From positions 1 to 8,915 of the forward strand of contig DAOTVZ010000246.1 of assembly GCA_034436045.1 (NCBI GenBank): a stretch of DNA of 8,915 bases, in the 5' to 3' direction. Shown piece by piece: positions 6,089 through 8,915 of this stretch. Made by a program: the position numbers and the translations under genes. Origin of the DNA: H111-94 sp034436045. GTDB lineage: Bacteria; Chloroflexota; Ktedonobacteria; Ktedonobacterales; Ktedonobacteraceae. Position 1 is the stretch's first letter. Each line of letters begins with the position of its first letter. The notes under the pieces are model-generated. The model saw only the letters and a list, made by a program, of their open reading frames with translations, was not told the origin of the DNA and searched no databases.

Positions 6089-6400
6089 GAAAAATAGTAA
6101 TCCTCCTCATACCTGTTTTGTTGATAACGCAGTCAACCATCTCGCCAGTTGTGAAAAACTTTACGATATGAACTTTACCACAATTCCCTGTTGGTTACAC
6201 CGGCATGAGGGGCAGAGTGTCTGGTGTTGCATAATAGCTTTTCTTCGCCGACAAAGCTATTTTAAGCTTGACTTTCTGGAGTCATGTCTCATTTTTTTAT
6301 TTATCAGCGCCCGCTTGTTGACGAGTAGCTCATCTATCAGTACTATGGATATGGACAGGATACGATACTATTGGGGTTTGTGGAAGGGAGAGTATAGCAC
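6089..6400. promoter_or_regulatory. Divergent control region between dehydrogenase operon and kinase
   Basis: No gene is seen here. Several symmetrical sites are visible: GTTGA-N8-TCAAC at 6120-6137; a direct repeat of AACTTTAC at 6157-6164 and 6171-6178; AATAGCTTT-N11-AAAGCTATT at 6233-6261; and TGACT-N6-AGTCA at 6269-6284. The 9-bp dyad at 6233-6261 has half-sites 20 bases apart, about two helical turns, which suits a dimeric regulator. No regulator gene lies nearby, and no clear minus-strand promoter could be picked for the dehydrogenase operon. Confidence 0.45.
6318..6346 (+). promoter_or_regulatory. Candidate promoter of the kinase gene
   Basis: TTGACG (6318-6323) and TACTAT (6341-6346) are separated by exactly 17 bases. 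They match consensus at five and four of six positions respectively. The predicted start near 6353 gives a leader of about 48 bases. A GGGAGAG ribosome binding site then precedes the ATG at 6401. Confidence 0.5.
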
Positions 6401-8800
6401 ATGTCTGAAAAGCAGCAGACGCCGCAGCAACTTGTAGGGCTAGCGCTGTGTAGAGGCGAATACACGCTCAGGCAGGTCATCGGGCGTGGCGGTATGGGTA
6501 GCGTCTACCTGGTTTCTCATCGCGCACTGAATGTGCCACTGGCGATGAAACGTATTCGCGCCGACAAGCCGTTGCCGGAGAGTGTAGAGCGCGAACTGGA
6601 TGCTCGTCTCGCCATGCAGCCCGCGACTCAACAGGATAAGCTTGCTATCGGTGATTTTCCCAGCAGTGGAGGTGAGCATACAGACCGCTTTTTGCGCGAG
6701 GCCCTCTTTCTCGCGCGTTTGCACCATCGCGCCATTCCGGCCCTCTATGACTATTTTTGCGAGGATGGCTACTGGCATCTGGTGATGGATTATGTGCCTG
6801 GCCAGACGCTGTCGCATTATTTACGTAAGCATGCACCGCTGCCGCCGTTGGAGGCGTTAAACTACGCGATGCAATTGTGCGATGTGCTGCATTATCTGCA
6901 TAGTCAGCGACCGCCGATTATTTTCCGTGATCTCAAGCCATCAAATCTCATCCTTACAAAAGACAACACGCTGGTGCTGATCGATTTTGGTATCGCGCGC
7001 TACTTTAAAGAGGGACAGATCAACGACACCACCGACTTTGGCTCGCCCGGCTACGCCTCGCCGGAACAGTATCAGACGGAGGGCCAGACCGACGAACGCT
7101 CAGACCTGTACAGTCTGGGCATTATTCTGCATGAAATGCTGACAGGTCAGCGCCCAACGGTGCTGAACAGCGTGCGCACGACGTTGGAGTCGGTGCGCAC
7201 GCTGGCACCGGCTGTTTCGCCGACGCTGAGCGGCCTCGTCGCGCTGGCAACGCGCCACGAACCGGAGTACCGTTTTCAATCCGCGCGCACCTTCTACCTG
7301 GCGCTGGAACGGGCCACCATCGTCGAGGAGCAGCGGGCCTATGAGCGCCTGCTGGAGCCGGTGGGCGCTGGTGCGGACACAAACGTACATACAGAAAGCG
7401 CGCTGGAGGCTGCTATGCAGGAGACAGTGCCTTTTAACACTGACGCTCGCGTCGGCACTCAGCGTGAAGAAGTATTCGAGGAGCCGCTACCCGCCTTGTC
7501 CGTGTTGACACTAGAGCAGCGTCAGCAGGTACGTGCGGTGCTGCAAGAGGAGCGGCAGTTGCGTCTACGCCAGGAGCAGTTGGAGCAGGAACTGGCCTCG
7601 GTGGACGAGGGTTTGCGGCGGCGTGCCTCATCCTCGTTTGCCCCTGTGCCACGCTCATTTGAGCAAGAGCTTTCGCCGCTACCGGAGTTTGTGCCGAAGA
7701 CGCGCAGTCTCTATGGCATTCTGCGAACCGGTTTTATCCTGCTGCTGTTGCTGGTTGTGGTGTGCTCTTCCGTCTTTGTCTATACACGCTACCTTCACCC
7801 GCAGACGCCACAGGTGCTATATACAACACCAACTACACCCCCTGCGGCGGCGGTGCAGAGTGCCTGGAAAGCCTTGCCCTCTTTGCCGGGGCCAGAGGCC
7901 GATAATGCCGTTGTCTATACCCAGGTGCAGGGACGCAGCTACGTCTATATGAATGGTGGCTATCGCGGGGCAAAGCTCTCACCTCACTACGATCACACGC
8001 TCTACCGCTATGATATAGTGGCCACGCATTGGGAGCAGCAGGTCGGACAAAAATTCCCCGGCATGGTCAATAACGCGGGCGTGCAGGCCGGGCAAGGCCA
8101 ACTCTTCTTTACAGCGGGCTACTCGACCGATAGTTATACGGTGCCTTCGTTGCTCTATGCCTATCAGCCCGCGAACGGCACGCTACAGAAGATCGTCCCA
8201 CCGGCATCGGTGGCAATTGGCTTTGGCGGCGCGCTACTGGCCGATCAGCAAGGACATCTCTATCTCACGCAGGGTTTTATGCGCGCAGGCGACGCTCACG
8301 CGCAGGCGGGTACCGGCTGGTATCGCTATGATATTACCAGTGGCCGGTGGCAGACGCTGGCTCCCTTGCCGCAAGGATTGGGCTACGTTGTGCTGGCGCA
8401 GGATAATAGTGGCGGCATTATCTTGCTTGGTGGCGCGCGCGATGCGGGTCAGCAAATGCAATCCAGCACCATTTATCGTTATGACATTGCCAGCAATCAA
8501 TGGCGTGCGTTGGGTAGTGCGCCCTATGCTATCAGCGGTGCTGCCAGTTGTGTGGTAGCGCCGGGTCAACTGGTCATCGTTGGTGGCTTCGATGCCGTGC
8601 ATCAAACGGCCCGCAACCAGGTCTGGCTGCTCGATCTGCACACCCTGCGCTGGCAGCCCCTAAAGTCCCTACCGGCAGGCGGCTCAGTGCTGGGCGCGGC
8701 GACCAGCGACGGCGAGGGCCACGTGTACCTGGTACGCGGCGCGCGCGATACCTCTACGCCCACCGCCGACTTCTGGGAGCTAACGGTGATCTTCCTCTAA
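6401..8800 (+). CDS. Transmembrane Ser/Thr protein kinase with Kelch beta-propeller
   Basis: This is a 799-residue receptor-like kinase. The cytoplasmic kinase domain spans about 21-305: glycine loop GRGGMGSVY (28-36), K50, alpha-C E100, catalytic loop FRDLKPSN (175-182, D177), DFG (195-197), SPE (220-222) and D235 of SDLYSLG. The usual HRD histidine is F175. About 30 extra residues lie between K50 and E100, absent from compact PknB-type kinases. A charged linker (306-440) includes a Glu/Gln/Arg-rich likely coiled coil (about 370-408). One membrane helix (about 443-461) follows R435 and R442. The outer portion starts with a Thr/Pro stalk (469-485) and six Kelch-like units, with hydrophobic strands ending in G-G or similar at 515-521, 568-574, 620-626, 673-679, 724-730 and 775-781, and recurrent YRYDI..xxW strands (536, 642, 693). 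The propeller probably senses a surface ligand; this is inferred. GGGAGAG precedes the ATG. Confidence 0.9.
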   Translation: MSEKQQTPQQLVGLALCRGEYTLRQVIGRGGMGSVYLVSHRALNVPLAMKRIRADKPLPESVERELDARLAMQPATQQDKLAIGDFPSSGGEHTDRFLREALFLARLHHRAIPALYDYFCEDGYWHLVMDYVPGQTLSHYLRKHAPLPPLEALNYAMQLCDVLHYLHSQRPPIIFRDLKPSNLILTKDNTLVLIDFGIARYFKEGQINDTTDFGSPGYASPEQYQTEGQTDERSDLYSLGIILHEMLTGQRPTVLNSVRTTLESVRTLAPAVSPTLSGLVALATRHEPEYRFQSARTFYLALERATIVEEQRAYERLLEPVGAGADTNVHTESALEAAMQETVPFNTDARVGTQREEVFEEPLPALSVLTLEQRQQVRAVLQEERQLRLRQEQLEQELASVDEGLRRRASSSFAPVPRSFEQELSPLPEFVPKTRSLYGILRTGFILLLLLVVVCSSVFVYTRYLHPQTPQVLYTTPTTPPAAAVQSAWKALPSLPGPEADNAVVYTQVQGRSYVYMNGGYRGAKLSPHYDHTLYRYDIVATHWEQQVGQKFPGMVNNAGVQAGQGQLFFTAGYSTDSYTVPSLLYAYQPANGTLQKIVPPASVAIGFGGALLADQQGHLYLTQGFMRAGDAHAQAGTGWYRYDITSGRWQTLAPLPQGLGYVVLAQDNSGGIILLGGARDAGQQMQSSTIYRYDIASNQWRALGSAPYAISGAASCVVAPGQLVIVGGFDAVHQTARNQVWLLDLHTLRWQPLKSLPAGGSVLGAATSDGEGHVYLVRGARDTSTPTADFWELTVIFL

Positions 8801-8915
8801 AATCACTGGCCGTATGTTGCCTTTTGCCTTCTTCTTGTTCTTGAGGAACTGCGCTATTTTAGAGAAACGTTGGAAACCACACGATATAGTTATGGGCGCA
8901 CAATGTCGTGGATGA
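8801..8915. other. Intergenic tail after the kinase gene, no gene supported
   Basis: No convincing terminator or coding sequence is visible in the last 115 bases. CTCTAAAAT (8795-8803) and ATTTTAGAG (8856-8864) are complementary, but they are 52 bases apart and this could be chance. An ATG at 8903 stays open for only the few codons left in the window and has no clear ribosome binding site, so a gene starting there cannot be judged. Confidence 0.4.

Noticed and set aside
8795..8864. Inverted repeat CTCTAAAAT / ATTTTAGAG after the kinase gene as a terminator
   Set aside because: The arms are AT-rich, separated by 52 bases and not followed by a T-run; a 9-bp match at this distance is expected by chance in a window of this size.
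8903..8915. Possible start of a further gene at the right edge
   Set aside because: Only four codons are visible and no ribosome binding site precedes the ATG.

Overview
The window looks like a chromosomal segment from a moderately GC-rich, spore- or mycelium-type Chloroflexota, most likely Ktedonobacteria. This placement is an inference. It rests on a Clp ATPase with a ClpE-like zinc-finger N-terminus under a CIRCE-type operator, a membrane Ser/Thr kinase with a Kelch propeller, a membrane protein with a Pro/Tyr-rich tail, and short GGGCGTGAT/ATCACGCCC palindromes between genes. No rRNA, tRNA, CRISPR array, insertion sequence or phage gene was seen, and none of the six genes is visibly broken.

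Layout. (1) 1-127 is a small repeat cluster: two copies of a 20-bp palindrome and a 12-bp direct repeat, directly abutting the stop codon of the first gene. (2) 127-798 (minus) encodes a four-helix membrane protein with a Pro/Tyr-rich tail. (3) 799-1267 is a divergent intergenic region. Its right half carries a well-formed promoter (TAGACA-N17-TATAAT) overlapped by an 18-position CIRCE-like dyad, followed by a leader hairpin. (4) 1268-3502 (plus) encodes a ClpE-like AAA+ unfoldase. (5) 3516-3557 is a perfect 16-bp stem acting as a shared terminator between convergent genes. (6) 3563-4177 (minus) encodes a small anchored extracytoplasmic protein with a CHRD-like beta domain. (7) 4316-6088 (minus) is a two-gene operon: a sugar-acid-type short-chain dehydrogenase followed by a xylose-isomerase-like TIM-barrel isomerase/epimerase. 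(8) 6089-6400 is a divergent control region with several dyads. (9) 6401-8800 (plus) encodes a 799-residue receptor-like kinase. The last 115 bases hold no gene I can support.

Functionally the window is a set of independent units: protein quality control (ClpE under likely HrcA control), cell-envelope proteins of unknown role, a small carbohydrate catabolic operon, and a transmembrane signalling kinase. The best-supported points beyond routine annotation are the CIRCE site on clpE, the palindromic repeat found at the 3' ends of two genes, and the kinase architecture with its extracytoplasmic Kelch propeller. I found no convincing evidence of a wholly new multi-gene system.
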